Positions 1-7,336 are shown, counted from the stretch's first letter. The stretch: 13,826 nucleotides of DNA from an uncultured Collinsella sp. (GCA_959601045.1 CAUGNZ010000039.1:1-13826); one strand, 5' to 3'. Numbers and translations: made by a program. Notes: generated by a model from the letters alone, not told the origin.

Positions 1-699
1 ATCGTCCTTGCCTGCTACCCCGAGGCCTGCATCGAGTGGCTCGAGGCGCATGCCCGGGCACTCGCCGACGCCACCGACACCGAGGCCATCATGGGCCCCG
101 TGGTGATCGACACGGTGGGCGTCAAGGGCATCGTGTGCGAGCGCGCCTTTGAGCTTGCCCGCGAGCACGGCTTTTACTTTGTGGGTGCGCACCCCATGGC
201 AGGCACCCAGTTCTCGGGCTACGCGCACTCCCGCGCCGACCTGTTCCAGGGCGCCCCGCTCGTGCTCGTGCCACCCGCGGTGGACGATGCGCTCAAACTG
301 GAGCTCTTGGGGCAGGTGCGCGAGATGGTGCGCCCCTTGGGCTTTGGCAAGTTCAGCGTGACCAGCGCCGCCGAGCACGACCGCGTCATCGCCTTCACGA
401 GCCAGCTTGCGCACGTGGTGTCCAACGCCTACGTAAAGAGCCCGACCGCCCAGGTCCACCACGGCTTTTCGGCCGGTAGCTACCGCGATCTCACCCGCGT
501 GGCGCACCTCAACCCGCAAATGTGGTCCGAGCTCATGATCGACGACGCCGACGCGCTTGCCTTCGAGATCGACCACCTGATCGACTCGCTCGGCGCCTAC
601 AGCCGTGCGCTCAAGGACCGCGACCAGCGCTATCTGGAGAATCTCCTTGCCGAGGGCGACCGCATTAAGCGCGCACTCGACGACGAGGCCTCCCACTAG
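1..699 (+). CDS. tyrA: Prephenate dehydrogenase, 3' part (5' end outside window)
   Basis: The reading frame is open from base 1 to the TAG at 697-699, so 232 C-terminal residues are visible and the N-terminal Rossmann part is cut off by the window edge. TyrA oxidatively decarboxylates prephenate to 4-hydroxyphenylpyruvate with NAD(P)+, the committed step to tyrosine. Visible family features are DTVGVKG, the substrate-site stretch GAHPMAGT with its histidine, the helical C-terminal motif SQLAHVVSNAY, and FSAGSYRDLTRVA. No ACT domain follows: the protein ends shortly after the helical dimerisation region, so feedback control by an attached ACT domain is not seen. An internal ATG at base 91 is not the start, because homology-like sequence continues upstream of it. 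It is the first visible gene of the aromatic operon, with 36 nt separating it from aroB. Confidence 0.9.
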   Translation: MVLACYPEACIEWLEAHARALADATDTEAIMGPVVIDTVGVKGIVCERAFELAREHGFYFVGAHPMAGTQFSGYAHSRADLFQGAPLVLVPPAVDDALKLELLGQVREMVRPLGFGKFSVTSAAEHDRVIAFTSQLAHVVSNAYVKSPTAQVHHGFSAGSYRDLTRVAHLNPQMWSELMIDDADALAFEIDHLIDSLGAYSRALKDRDQRYLENLLAEGDRIKRALDDEASH

Positions 700-735
700 A
701 CCACCTATCACGCCAGGTCGAAAGGACCATAGCTT

Positions 736-1842
736 ATGGCGATTACCATCGATATCGACACCGCACGCCCCTACCAGGTGCATGTTGGCACGTTTTTGCT
801 GGAGCAGGCGGGACCGCTCGTGCGCGCCACTGCCGGCGGCACCAAGGCCGTCATCGTGACGGACACCAACGTAGGCCCGCTCTACCAGATGCCCGTTAAG
901 CAGAGCCTGGAGGCATCAGGCTACGAAGTGAGTATCTGCACCTTCGAGGCCGGTGAGGCACACAAGCGCGCCGAGACCTACGTTGCCATTTTGGAGTTTG
1001 TGGCCGAGCACGAGCTTTCGCGCTCCGACGTGATCGTGGCACTCGGCGGCGGCGTCGTGGGCGACGTGGCGGGCTTTGTGGCCGCCACCTACATGCGTGG
1101 CTGCAAGTTTGTGCAGATCCCCACGAGTCTGCTCGCCATGGTGGATTCGTCGGTGGGCGGCAAGACCGCCATCGACCTGGCTGCCGGCAAGAACCTGGCC
1201 GGCGCCTTTTGGCAGCCGAATGTGGTTATCGCCGACGTGGGGTGCCTGGCCACCCTTACGCCCGAGCAGTTCGCCGACGGCTGCGGCGAGGTCGTCAAGC
1301 ACGCCGTGATCGCCGACCCAGAGCTTTTCGCCGAGCTGGAGAAGACCCCGCTCACGCTGGAGCTGCTCAACCGCGATGTAGCCCGCGTAGCGCTCATCAT
1401 CGCCCGCAATATCGACATCAAGCGCGCCGTGGTCGTCGCCGACGAGCGCGAAACAAACCAGCGCAAGCTGCTCAACTTTGGACACAGCGCCGGACACGCC
1501 GTCGAGGCCTGCGAGCACTTTGAGCTCGGACACGGCAACTGCGTGTCGATCGGCATGGGCATCATCACGCGCGCCGCGGCCCTGCACGGCGTTTGCGATG
1601 CTGCACTGCCCGGTCGTATTGAGGAGCTCTGCGCCCGCCATGGCCTCAAGACCCGCTGCGACCTAGATGCCGACGCCGTCTTTGCCGAGGCGCTGCACGA
1701 CAAAAAACGCGTGGGCGACACCATCGACCTGGTAATTCCGCACGGCATTGGCCGCTGCAGCATCGACCGCACGCCGCTTTCCACTTTCCACGAACTCATT
1801 GCCGAGGGCCTCGGCCAGAAGGGAGACGCATCCGCATGCTAG
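736..1842 (+). CDS. aroB: 3-dehydroquinate synthase
   Basis: This 368-residue protein converts 3-deoxy-D-arabino-heptulosonate 7-phosphate to 3-dehydroquinate, using NAD+ catalytically and a divalent metal. It is the second step of the shikimate pathway. Visible motifs are the glycine-rich NAD segment GGGVVGD (104-110), PTSLLAMVDSSVGGKT (129-144), and metal ligands E185 (in GEVVKH), H250 (in NFGHSAGH) and H266 (in LGHG). Length is normal for the family. AAAGGA lies about 10 nt before the ATG and supports the start. The last codons overlap aroA by 7 nt in the string ATGCTAG, which suggests translational coupling. I see no abnormality in the catalytic motifs. Confidence 0.96.
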   Translation: MAITIDIDTARPYQVHVGTFLLEQAGPLVRATAGGTKAVIVTDTNVGPLYQMPVKQSLEASGYEVSICTFEAGEAHKRAETYVAILEFVAEHELSRSDVIVALGGGVVGDVAGFVAATYMRGCKFVQIPTSLLAMVDSSVGGKTAIDLAAGKNLAGAFWQPNVVIADVGCLATLTPEQFADGCGEVVKHAVIADPELFAELEKTPLTLELLNRDVARVALIIARNIDIKRAVVVADERETNQRKLLNFGHSAGHAVEACEHFELGHGNCVSIGMGIITRAAALHGVCDAALPGRIEELCARHGLKTRCDLDADAVFAEALHDKKRVGDTIDLVIPHGIGRCSIDRTPLSTFHELIAEGLGQKGDASAC

Positions 1843-3155
1843 CCCGCATCACCCCGTCCCCGCTCAAGGGCACCGTTCCCGCCATCGCGTCCAAGTCGAT
1901 GGCGCATCGCCTCATCATCTGCGCTGCGCTTGCCAACGGCGAGACGCACGTTACCTGCAACACCACCTGCGCCGACATCGAGGCTACGGTGCGTTGCCTT
2001 ACGGCCCTGGGCGCTCGCATCGAGACCGTCGAGGACGGCTTCCAGGTCCACCCCACCATGAAGAGTGTTGAGTTTGGCCTGCTCAAGGCACTTGCGGGCG
2101 GCACGCTCGACTGCGGCGAAAGCGGCTCCACGCTCCGCTTTATGTTGCCCGTCGCCTGCGCGCTGGGCGCAGAAGCAACTTTTGTGGGTCAGGGACGCTT
2201 GGGCGCCCGCCCGCTGTCCCCGCTCTCGGACGAGATCATCGCCGCCGGATGCGACCTACAGGGTCTGGGCGGTTTTCCGCTCAAGACGAGCGGCCGCATG
2301 CGCCCGGGCACCTTTGTGCTTCCGGGCAACGTGAGCTCGCAGTATATCTCCGGCCTGCTGCTGGCGGCCCCGCTACTGGCCCAGCCCTCCTGTGTGCAGG
2401 TGACCGGCCTCATCGAGAGCCGCCCCTATATCAACCTGACCATCCAGGCCATGAAGGCCTTTGGCGTCGAGGTCAACGTCGAACGTATTCCGGCCAAGGA
2501 CGGCCAGCCCGAGGTCACGAACTTCCGCGTGAGCAGCGGCTCGTACCGCACGCCCGGCAACGTGGCCGTCGAGGGTGACTGGTCCAACGCTGCCTTTTGG
2601 CTGTGTGCCGGCGCCATCGGCACCGACCCCATCACCGTCGAGGGCGTGTCGCTGAGCTCTGCGCAGGGCGACCGCAACGTGCTTGCGGCGCTTTCGCGCT
2701 TTGGTGCCCGCATCGTGCGCTCCACCAACGCCGCCACCGTGCAGTCCGACAAGCTCGCCGGCTTTGAGATGAGTGCCCACGACATTCCCGACCTGGTGCC
2801 CGTTATCTCGGCCGTGGCCTCGCTGGCACAGGGCCGCACCTTTATCCGCGATTGCGCCCGCCTGCGTATCAAGGAATCCGACCGCCTGGCCACAACCACC
2901 CGCGAGCTCACCGCGCTGGGCGCGCAGGTGCGCATTGCCGGCGACGACCTCATCATCAAGGGTGTCGATGCCTTTACCGGCGGCGAGGTCGATTCGCACA
3001 ACGACCATCGCATCGCCATGATGGCCGCCATCGCCGCAAGCCGTGCCACCGGCGAGGTCGTGATCCACGGCGCCGAGGCCGTCAACAAGTCCTATCCCGA
3101 TTTCTTCGACCACTACCGCCTGCTGGGCGGCAAGGTCACACTCGAGGAGGAATAG
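1836..3155 (+). CDS. aroA: 3-phosphoshikimate 1-carboxyvinyltransferase (EPSP synthase)
   Basis: This 439-residue enzyme joins phosphoenolpyruvate to shikimate 3-phosphate, giving EPSP. Visible hallmarks are the N-terminal ASKSMAHR (K20, S21, R25), the PEP-site loop CGESGSTLRF (G97, R101), SSQYISG, the second-domain EGDWSNAAFW, the catalytic aspartate in DIPDLVPV, RIKESDR, and HNDHRIAMM near the C-terminus. Both inside-out alpha/beta domains appear complete. The ATG lies inside the end of aroB (7-nt overlap), with a GGGAG ribosome site at 1821-1825 inside the aroB coding region. The loop retains the glycine typical of ordinary enzymes. I do not assign a glyphosate-sensitivity class. Only one nucleotide separates its stop from the aroC start. 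Confidence 0.96.
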   Translation: MLARITPSPLKGTVPAIASKSMAHRLIICAALANGETHVTCNTTCADIEATVRCLTALGARIETVEDGFQVHPTMKSVEFGLLKALAGGTLDCGESGSTLRFMLPVACALGAEATFVGQGRLGARPLSPLSDEIIAAGCDLQGLGGFPLKTSGRMRPGTFVLPGNVSSQYISGLLLAAPLLAQPSCVQVTGLIESRPYINLTIQAMKAFGVEVNVERIPAKDGQPEVTNFRVSSGSYRTPGNVAVEGDWSNAAFWLCAGAIGTDPITVEGVSLSSAQGDRNVLAALSRFGARIVRSTNAATVQSDKLAGFEMSAHDIPDLVPVISAVASLAQGRTFIRDCARLRIKESDRLATTTRELTALGAQVRIAGDDLIIKGVDAFTGGEVDSHNDHRIAMMAAIAASRATGEVVIHGAEAVNKSYPDFFDHYRLLGGKVTLEEE

Positions 3156-3156
3156 C

Positions 3157-4254
3157 ATGTCCTCGACCTTTGGCAACGTCTTGCACTTAAGCATCTTCGG
3201 CCAATCGCACTCCCCCGCTATCGGCTGCTCACTCGACGGCATCCCGGCGGGCATCGCCGTGGACCAGGAGAAGCTGCAGGCCTTCCTCGACCGTCGCGCC
3301 CCCGGTCGCGACGAGACCGCGACCAAACGCCGCGAGGCCGACGCCGCCCACATCATCGCCGGTGTTGTCGATGGACATACCACCGGCGCGCCCATCGCCG
3401 CGATTATCGAGAACACCAACACGCGCTCCAAGGATTACTCCGAGCTGCGCCGCAAGCCCCGCCCCGGACATGCGGACTTCCCTGCGCGCGTGAAGTATCA
3501 CAACATGCACGATGTCGCTGGTGGCGGGCATTTCTCCGGCCGCCTAACGGCACCCTTATGCATCGCCGGCGGCATTGCGCTGCAGGCACTCGAGGCCCGC
3601 GGCATTCAGGTCATGGCCCACGTCGCGCAGATCGGCGGCATCTCCGACCTGCCGATGGACGATATGGTCTATCGCGAGGCCGACCGCAAGGCGATCCTTA
3701 CGAACGATCTGCCGTGCATTGACGCCGCCGCAGCCGGCCGCATGCGCGAGGAGATTCTGGCCGCGCGCGACGAGCTCGACAGCATCGGCGGCATCGTGGA
3801 GTGCGGCATTTACGGGCTTCCCACGGGCATAGGCGACCCCATGTTCGACGGCATCGAGAACCGCATCGCGCAAATCGCGTTTGGCATTCCCGCCGTAAAG
3901 GGCGTGGAGTTTGGCATGGGCTTTGCCGTGGCCGCCATGCGCGGCAGCGAGAGCAACGATCCATATCGCATCGATGCCGAGACCGGCGAAATCGAGGTCG
4001 AGTCCAATAACGCCGGCGGCATCCTGGGCGGTATTTCGACCGGCGCGCCCGTCATGTGGCGCATGGCCGTAAAGCCGACGCCCTCAATTGGCCGCGAGCA
4101 ACAGACCGTGGACATGGACGCCATGGAAAATGCCGAGCTCTCGGTCCACGGCCGCCACGATCCCTGCATCGTCCCGCGCGCCGTCCCCGTAGCCGAAGCA
4201 GCCGCCGCCCTCGCCATCTGGGACGCCCTCCTCGAGGACGCAGGCCAGCTCTAA
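3157..4254 (+). CDS. aroC: Chorismate synthase
   Basis: This 365-residue enzyme performs the 1,4-trans elimination of phosphate from EPSP to give chorismate, and needs reduced FMN. The N-terminal signature reads FGQSHSPAIG, where many homologues have GESHG. The catalytic histidine H18 is kept, and the second histidine is H105 in RPGHAD. Other family features are RRAPGRDE (46-53), GGGHFSGR (122-129), NNAGGILGG, and HDPCIVPRAVPVAEAA near the end. The strong ribosome site GAGGAGGA (3144-3151) lies within the last codons of aroA and confirms the ATG at 3157. The C-terminus is short after the last conserved helix, as is usual for compact forms. A 53-nt gap, the longest between 736 and 6704, precedes pheA. 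Confidence 0.96.
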   Translation: MSSTFGNVLHLSIFGQSHSPAIGCSLDGIPAGIAVDQEKLQAFLDRRAPGRDETATKRREADAAHIIAGVVDGHTTGAPIAAIIENTNTRSKDYSELRRKPRPGHADFPARVKYHNMHDVAGGGHFSGRLTAPLCIAGGIALQALEARGIQVMAHVAQIGGISDLPMDDMVYREADRKAILTNDLPCIDAAAAGRMREEILAARDELDSIGGIVECGIYGLPTGIGDPMFDGIENRIAQIAFGIPAVKGVEFGMGFAVAAMRGSESNDPYRIDAETGEIEVESNNAGGILGGISTGAPVMWRMAVKPTPSIGREQQTVDMDAMENAELSVHGRHDPCIVPRAVPVAEAAAALAIWDALLEDAGQL

Positions 4255-4257
4255 CCC

Positions 4258-4283
4258 GACTCACCTGAGTTGCCCGTCAACTC
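4258..4283 (+). promoter_or_regulatory. Mutually exclusive small hairpins upstream of pheA
   Basis: In the 53-nt aroC-pheA gap, GAGTTG (4267-4272) can pair with CAACTC (4278-4283) across a 5-nt loop. Part of the same strand (GAGT, 4267-4270) can instead pair with ACTC at 4259-4262 across a 4-nt loop. The two stems exclude each other. No T-run follows, so this is not a normal terminator. It may affect RNA stability or translation of pheA, but stems this short also arise by chance. Confidence 0.2.
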
Positions 4284-4307
4284 TGCCATTACGCGAAAGG
4301 GGCCTCC

Positions 4308-5453
4308 ATGGACCTTGCCGATATTCGCCAAGCCATCGATGGCATCGACACCACGCTCCTCAACAGCTTTGTCGAGCGCATGGACATTGCCACCGAGGTC
4401 GCCAAATCAAAAATCGAGATGGGCAAGGCCGTCTTCGACCCCGCCCGTGAGCGCTCCAAGCTCAACAACCTCGCCAGCCGCGCGCCCGAGCGCTACGAGG
4501 CGCAAACTATCACCCTGTTCCGTCTCCTCATGAGCATGAGCAAGGCCGAGCAGCAGCGCTACATCAACGAGCTCAGGGGCATCACGGTCTCGCAAAAGGC
4601 CCATGCCACGGCCGCAGCCTGTGACACGCCCTTCCCCCAGACGGCCACTGTCGCCTGCCAAGGCGTCGAAGGCGCCTACAGCCAGATCGCCGCGTGCAAA
4701 CTCTTCGACGTGCCCGACATCGCGTTTTTCGAGACCTTCGAGGGCGTCATGCGCGCCGTGCGCGACGGCTTTTGCGAGTTTGGCGTACTGCCCATCGAAA
4801 ACTCAACCGCCGGCTCGGTAAACGCCGTCTACGACCTGCTCGCACAGTTCGACTTCCATATCGTGCGCTCGCTGCGCCTCAAGATCGACCACAACTTGCT
4901 CGTCAAGCCCGGCACCAAGCTCGCCGACGTGCGCGAGGTCTACAGCCACGGCCAAGCCATTGCCCAGTGTGCGAGCTTTATCGAGTCCCACGACCTGCAC
5001 GCCACCAAGTACCCCAACACCGCCATGTCGGCCGAGATGGTCGCCAGCTCCGGGCGCACCGATGTTGCCGCCATCGCATCGCGCAGCTGCGCGACACTCT
5101 ATGGCCTGGAGGTGCTGGAGTCCAACATTCAAGACTCCGACAACAACTACACGCGCTTTGTCGTCATCAGCCGCGAGCCACGCGTCTATCCCGGTGCCAA
5201 CCGTACCTCGCTCATGATCACCACGGCCAACGAACCGGGCGCCCTTTATCGCGTACTCGAGCGCTTCTATGCGCTCAACATCAACCTCATCAAGCTCGAA
5301 AGCCGTCCCATCCCCGGTCGCGACTTTGAGTTTATGTTCTACTTTGATCTGGACTGCCCCTTTGGCAGCAAGGCCCTCGACGACCTGCTCGATTCGATCG
5401 ACGACGTGTGTGAGAGCTTCACCTACTTTGGCAGCTACACGGAGGTGCTCTAG
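4308..5453 (+). CDS. pheA: Bifunctional chorismate mutase / prephenate dehydratase (P-protein)
   Basis: This 381-residue fusion converts chorismate to prephenate and then to phenylpyruvate. Residues 1-90 form an AroQ-type mutase. Compared with the E. coli enzyme at a 4-residue offset, the active-site residues R7, R24, K35, D44, R47 and E48 are all present, and a glutamine pair (82-83) fits the last catalytic position. Residues 112-290 are the dehydratase, with ENSTAGSV (164-171), YSHGQAIAQC, and the catalytic TRF at 282-284. Residues 299-381 are an ACT domain, with GALYRVL (311-317) and ESRP (331-334), the motifs linked to phenylalanine binding in this family, so feedback inhibition is likely. 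AAAGGGG at 4296-4302 supports the ATG. The stop TAG directly abuts the ATG of aroEK. Confidence 0.95.
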   Translation: MDLADIRQAIDGIDTTLLNSFVERMDIATEVAKSKIEMGKAVFDPARERSKLNNLASRAPERYEAQTITLFRLLMSMSKAEQQRYINELRGITVSQKAHATAAACDTPFPQTATVACQGVEGAYSQIAACKLFDVPDIAFFETFEGVMRAVRDGFCEFGVLPIENSTAGSVNAVYDLLAQFDFHIVRSLRLKIDHNLLVKPGTKLADVREVYSHGQAIAQCASFIESHDLHATKYPNTAMSAEMVASSGRTDVAAIASRSCATLYGLEVLESNIQDSDNNYTRFVVISREPRVYPGANRTSLMITTANEPGALYRVLERFYALNINLIKLESRPIPGRDFEFMFYFDLDCPFGSKALDDLLDSIDDVCESFTYFGSYTEVL

Positions 5454-6704
5454 ATGACCGATACCGCCGCAACCCGCCCCTACGGCGTACTGGGTCGCGT
5501 GCTGGGCCACAGCTACACCCCGACCATCTACAAGGAGCTCGCTGGGCTCGAGTACGTGCGATTTGAGCGCGAGCCCGAGGACCTCGCGGCTTTTATGACA
5601 GGCGACGAGTGGGAGGGCACCAACGTGACCATCCCCTACAAACGTGCCGTCATAGAATACCTGGACGAGCTGAGCCCGCTGGCCGAGCGCATGGGCAACG
5701 TTAACACTATCACACGCCTGCCCGATGGCCGCCTGCGCGGTGACAACACCGATTACTTTGGTTTCCAGTGTCTGGTCGAGGAGCTGGGGGTTGAGGTTGC
5801 CGGCAAGAAGGCCCTCGTGCTCGGAGCCACCGGTGGTGCCGGCACCACGGCAAGCATGGTGCTCGGCGACCTGGGCGCCACCGTGGTGCCCGTGGGCCGC
5901 ACAAGCGAGGTCAACTACGGCAACATCGCGCAGCAGTCCGACGCCGCCCTACTCGTCAACTGCACGCCCGCCGGCATGTTCCCCCATTGCCCCGACGCAC
6001 CTTGCACGCTCGAAGGGCTCGATGCGCTCGAAGGCGTTATCGACATTGTCTACAACCCCGCCCGCACGGGCCTGATGCTCGAGGCCGAGCGCCACGGTAT
6101 CCCTTGCATCGGCGGCCTGCTCATGCTTGTGGCACAGGCGGCGCAGGCCGTTGAGCGCTATACCGGCCAGGTCACCCTGCGCGAGCGCATCCTGGATGTA
6201 ACGGAGCGCTTGTCACGCCGCGAACAGAACATCGCGCTGATCGGCATGCCGGGCTCGGGCAAGACCCGCGTGGGTGAGCAGATTGCCCTGCTCACGGGTC
6301 GCGAGCACATCGACCTGGACCGCGCCCTCGAGGAACGCCTCGGCATGCCCTGCGCCGACTTTATCGTCAAGCGCGGCGAGGCCGCCTTCCGCGAGCAGGA
6401 GACGGCGGAACTGTCCGACATCTCCAAGCGCAGCGGCCTGGTGCTCTCCACCGGCGGCGGCGTGGTCACACGCGACGAAAACTATCCGCTGCTGCACCAA
6501 AACAGCCAGATCGTGATGCTCAACCGCAAGCTCGACGAACTCGCCCACAAGGGCCGCCCCATCACCGCGCGCGACGGCATCGCCAAGCTGGCCGAACAGC
6601 GTATGCCGCGCTACCGCGCCTGGGCCGACTACATCATCGACTCACGCGACTGCGCCGCCAACACCGCGCAAGCCCTTCTCGACACCCTCCCACCCACTCT
6701 CTAA
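5454..6704 (+). CDS. aroE-aroK: Fused shikimate dehydrogenase / shikimate kinase
   Basis: This 416-residue single chain catalyses two consecutive steps, 3-dehydroshikimate to shikimate (NADPH) and shikimate to shikimate 3-phosphate (ATP). The AroE part, about 1-250, shows NVTIPYK with catalytic K63, GNVNTI, DNTDYFGF with D100, the nucleotide loop GATGGAG (124-130), NCTPAGM (169-175), DIVYNP, and the closing GGLLMLVAQAAQA. The usual SxS substrate motif reads SYT (20-22). After a short charged linker, the AroK part runs from about 258 to 416. It has Walker A GMPGSGKT (264-271), IDLD with D289, FREQE with R313, GGG (334-336), the lid KGRPIT, and RMPRYR (383-388). Both halves keep their key residues, so both should be active. 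The start abuts the pheA stop, with GGAGG at 5441-5445 as the ribosome site. Confidence 0.95.
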   Translation: MTDTAATRPYGVLGRVLGHSYTPTIYKELAGLEYVRFEREPEDLAAFMTGDEWEGTNVTIPYKRAVIEYLDELSPLAERMGNVNTITRLPDGRLRGDNTDYFGFQCLVEELGVEVAGKKALVLGATGGAGTTASMVLGDLGATVVPVGRTSEVNYGNIAQQSDAALLVNCTPAGMFPHCPDAPCTLEGLDALEGVIDIVYNPARTGLMLEAERHGIPCIGGLLMLVAQAAQAVERYTGQVTLRERILDVTERLSRREQNIALIGMPGSGKTRVGEQIALLTGREHIDLDRALEERLGMPCADFIVKRGEAAFREQETAELSDISKRSGLVLSTGGGVVTRDENYPLLHQNSQIVMLNRKLDELAHKGRPITARDGIAKLAEQRMPRYRAWADYIIDSRDCAANTAQALLDTLPPTL

Positions 6705-6706
6705 CC

Positions 6707-6747
6707 AAATCCATCACAAAGGGGACAGGCACCTTTGTGATGGATTT
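6707..6747. repeat. Perfect 16-bp inverted repeat, REP-like
   Basis: AAATCCATCACAAAGG (6707-6722) and its exact reverse complement (6732-6747) flank the 9-nt centre GGACAGGCA. The hairpin begins 2 nt after the aroEK stop and ends 21 nt before the aroQ start. It is not followed by a T-run, so it is not a textbook intrinsic terminator, although a stem this strong could slow RNA polymerase or protect the 3' end of the upstream message. The GGGGACAGGCACC core resembles dispersed palindromic repeats that I recall from other genomes. That resemblance is from memory and untested here. Confidence 0.7.
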
Positions 6748-6768
6748 CCAACCGCAAAGGAAGCAGCC

Positions 6769-7206
6769 ATGAAAGCACTCGTCATCAACGGCCCCAACCT
6801 TAATATGCTCGGAATTCGCGAGCCGGGCATCTATGGCAGCGACAACTACGACCGCCTGGTCCAGATCTGCCAGGAGGCAGGCGCCGCGCAGGGTTTTGAC
6901 GAGGTCGAAGTCTTCCAGTCCAACCACGAGGGCAGCATCGTCGATAAGATCCAGGAGGCCTACGGCAAGGTCGACGGCATCGTCATCAATCCGGCGGCCT
7001 ACACGCACACGAGCGTAGCGATCCTCGATGCCCTCAAGGCCGTCGCTATCCCTGCCGTCGAGGTACACATCAGCGCTGTCGAGACCCGCGAGGACTTCCG
7101 CCAGGTGAGCTACGCACGCCTAGCCTGCTTCGCCACCATCACCGGAGAGGGCCTGCAAGGCTACGCCCACGCGCTGGAGCTGCTGAGGGAACGCCTCGAA
7201 AAGTAG
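6769..7206 (+). CDS. aroQ: Type II 3-dehydroquinate dehydratase
   Basis: This 145-residue enzyme dehydrates 3-dehydroquinate to 3-dehydroshikimate. The type II (dodecameric, enolate) class is shown by NGPNLNMLGIREPGIYG near the N-terminus, carrying the lid arginine R17 and catalytic tyrosine Y22, then NHEGSIVD, NPAAYTHTSVAI, EVHISAVETREDFR, and the terminal GEGLQGY. Length matches the family. In EVHIS the next residues are AVE rather than the more common NVHA, a mild variation. AAAGGAA at 6756-6762 supports the ATG. It supplies the step between AroB and AroEK and is the last gene of the operon. The inverted repeat just upstream could make it partly uncoupled from aroEK. Confidence 0.95.
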   Translation: MKALVINGPNLNMLGIREPGIYGSDNYDRLVQICQEAGAAQGFDEVEVFQSNHEGSIVDKIQEAYGKVDGIVINPAAYTHTSVAILDALKAVAIPAVEVHISAVETREDFRQVSYARLACFATITGEGLQGYAHALELLRERLEK

Positions 7207-7251
7207 CCTCGCGAGCAAATCCATCAACGCGATTCACACGCTAATAATGCC

Positions 7252-7292
7252 AGTGCCGCCAGCAGCAACCTCGCTACTGGCGGCACTTTATT
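7252..7292 (+). terminator. Probable terminator of the aromatic operon
   Basis: AGTGCCGCCAG (7252-7262) and CTGGCGGCACT (7277-7287) form a perfect 11-bp GC-rich stem. Its loop can add a 3-bp inner stem (AGC/GCT). The stem is followed by TTATTA, a short and imperfect T-rich tail. An overlapping alternative pairing exists: ATGCCAGT (7247-7254) with ACTGGCAT (7293-7300), which competes for bases 7252-7254. Termination is therefore likely but may be leaky or conditional. Confidence 0.65.
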
Positions 7293-7305
7293 ACTGGCAT
7301 ATAAT
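7277..7305 (+). promoter_or_regulatory. Sigma70-type promoter for the DUF4869/ATPase pair
   Basis: A consensus TATAAT lies at 7300-7305, and transcription would start near 7312, about 25 nt before the proposed ATG at 7337. With a 17-nt spacer, the -35 box would be CTGGCG (7277-7282), matching TTGACA at only three positions. The -35 falls in the descending arm of the aro terminator hairpin, so transcription from upstream and promoter use could interfere. Confidence 0.5.
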
Positions 7306-7336
7306 CGTTGCAGCCACACAACGTCTGGAGACTCGC

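Noticed and set aside
916..1641. Antisense open frame (241 codons) opposite aroB
   Set aside because: Shadow of aroB codon bias; low-complexity Gly/Ala/His-rich translation, no ribosome site or family features.
2373..3431. Long antisense open frame (352 codons) opposite aroA/aroC
   Set aside because: It lies entirely over two well-supported genes, has no recognisable domain, and long antisense frames are expected in GC-rich coding DNA with strong third-position bias.
4803..5510. Antisense open frame (235 codons) across pheA and the start of aroEK
   Set aside because: Crosses two confirmed genes on the opposite strand and shows no domain; a compositional artefact.
6707..6747. Inverted repeat as the intrinsic terminator of aroEK
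   Set aside because: No T-run follows the stem on the + strand (TTTCCAACC), so I describe it as a repeat rather than a terminator.
7247..7336. Longer start (ATG at 7247) for the DUF4869-like gene
   Set aside because: It would place the start codon within the terminator hairpin and upstream of the TATAAT; the ATG at 7337 has a GGAG site at proper spacing.
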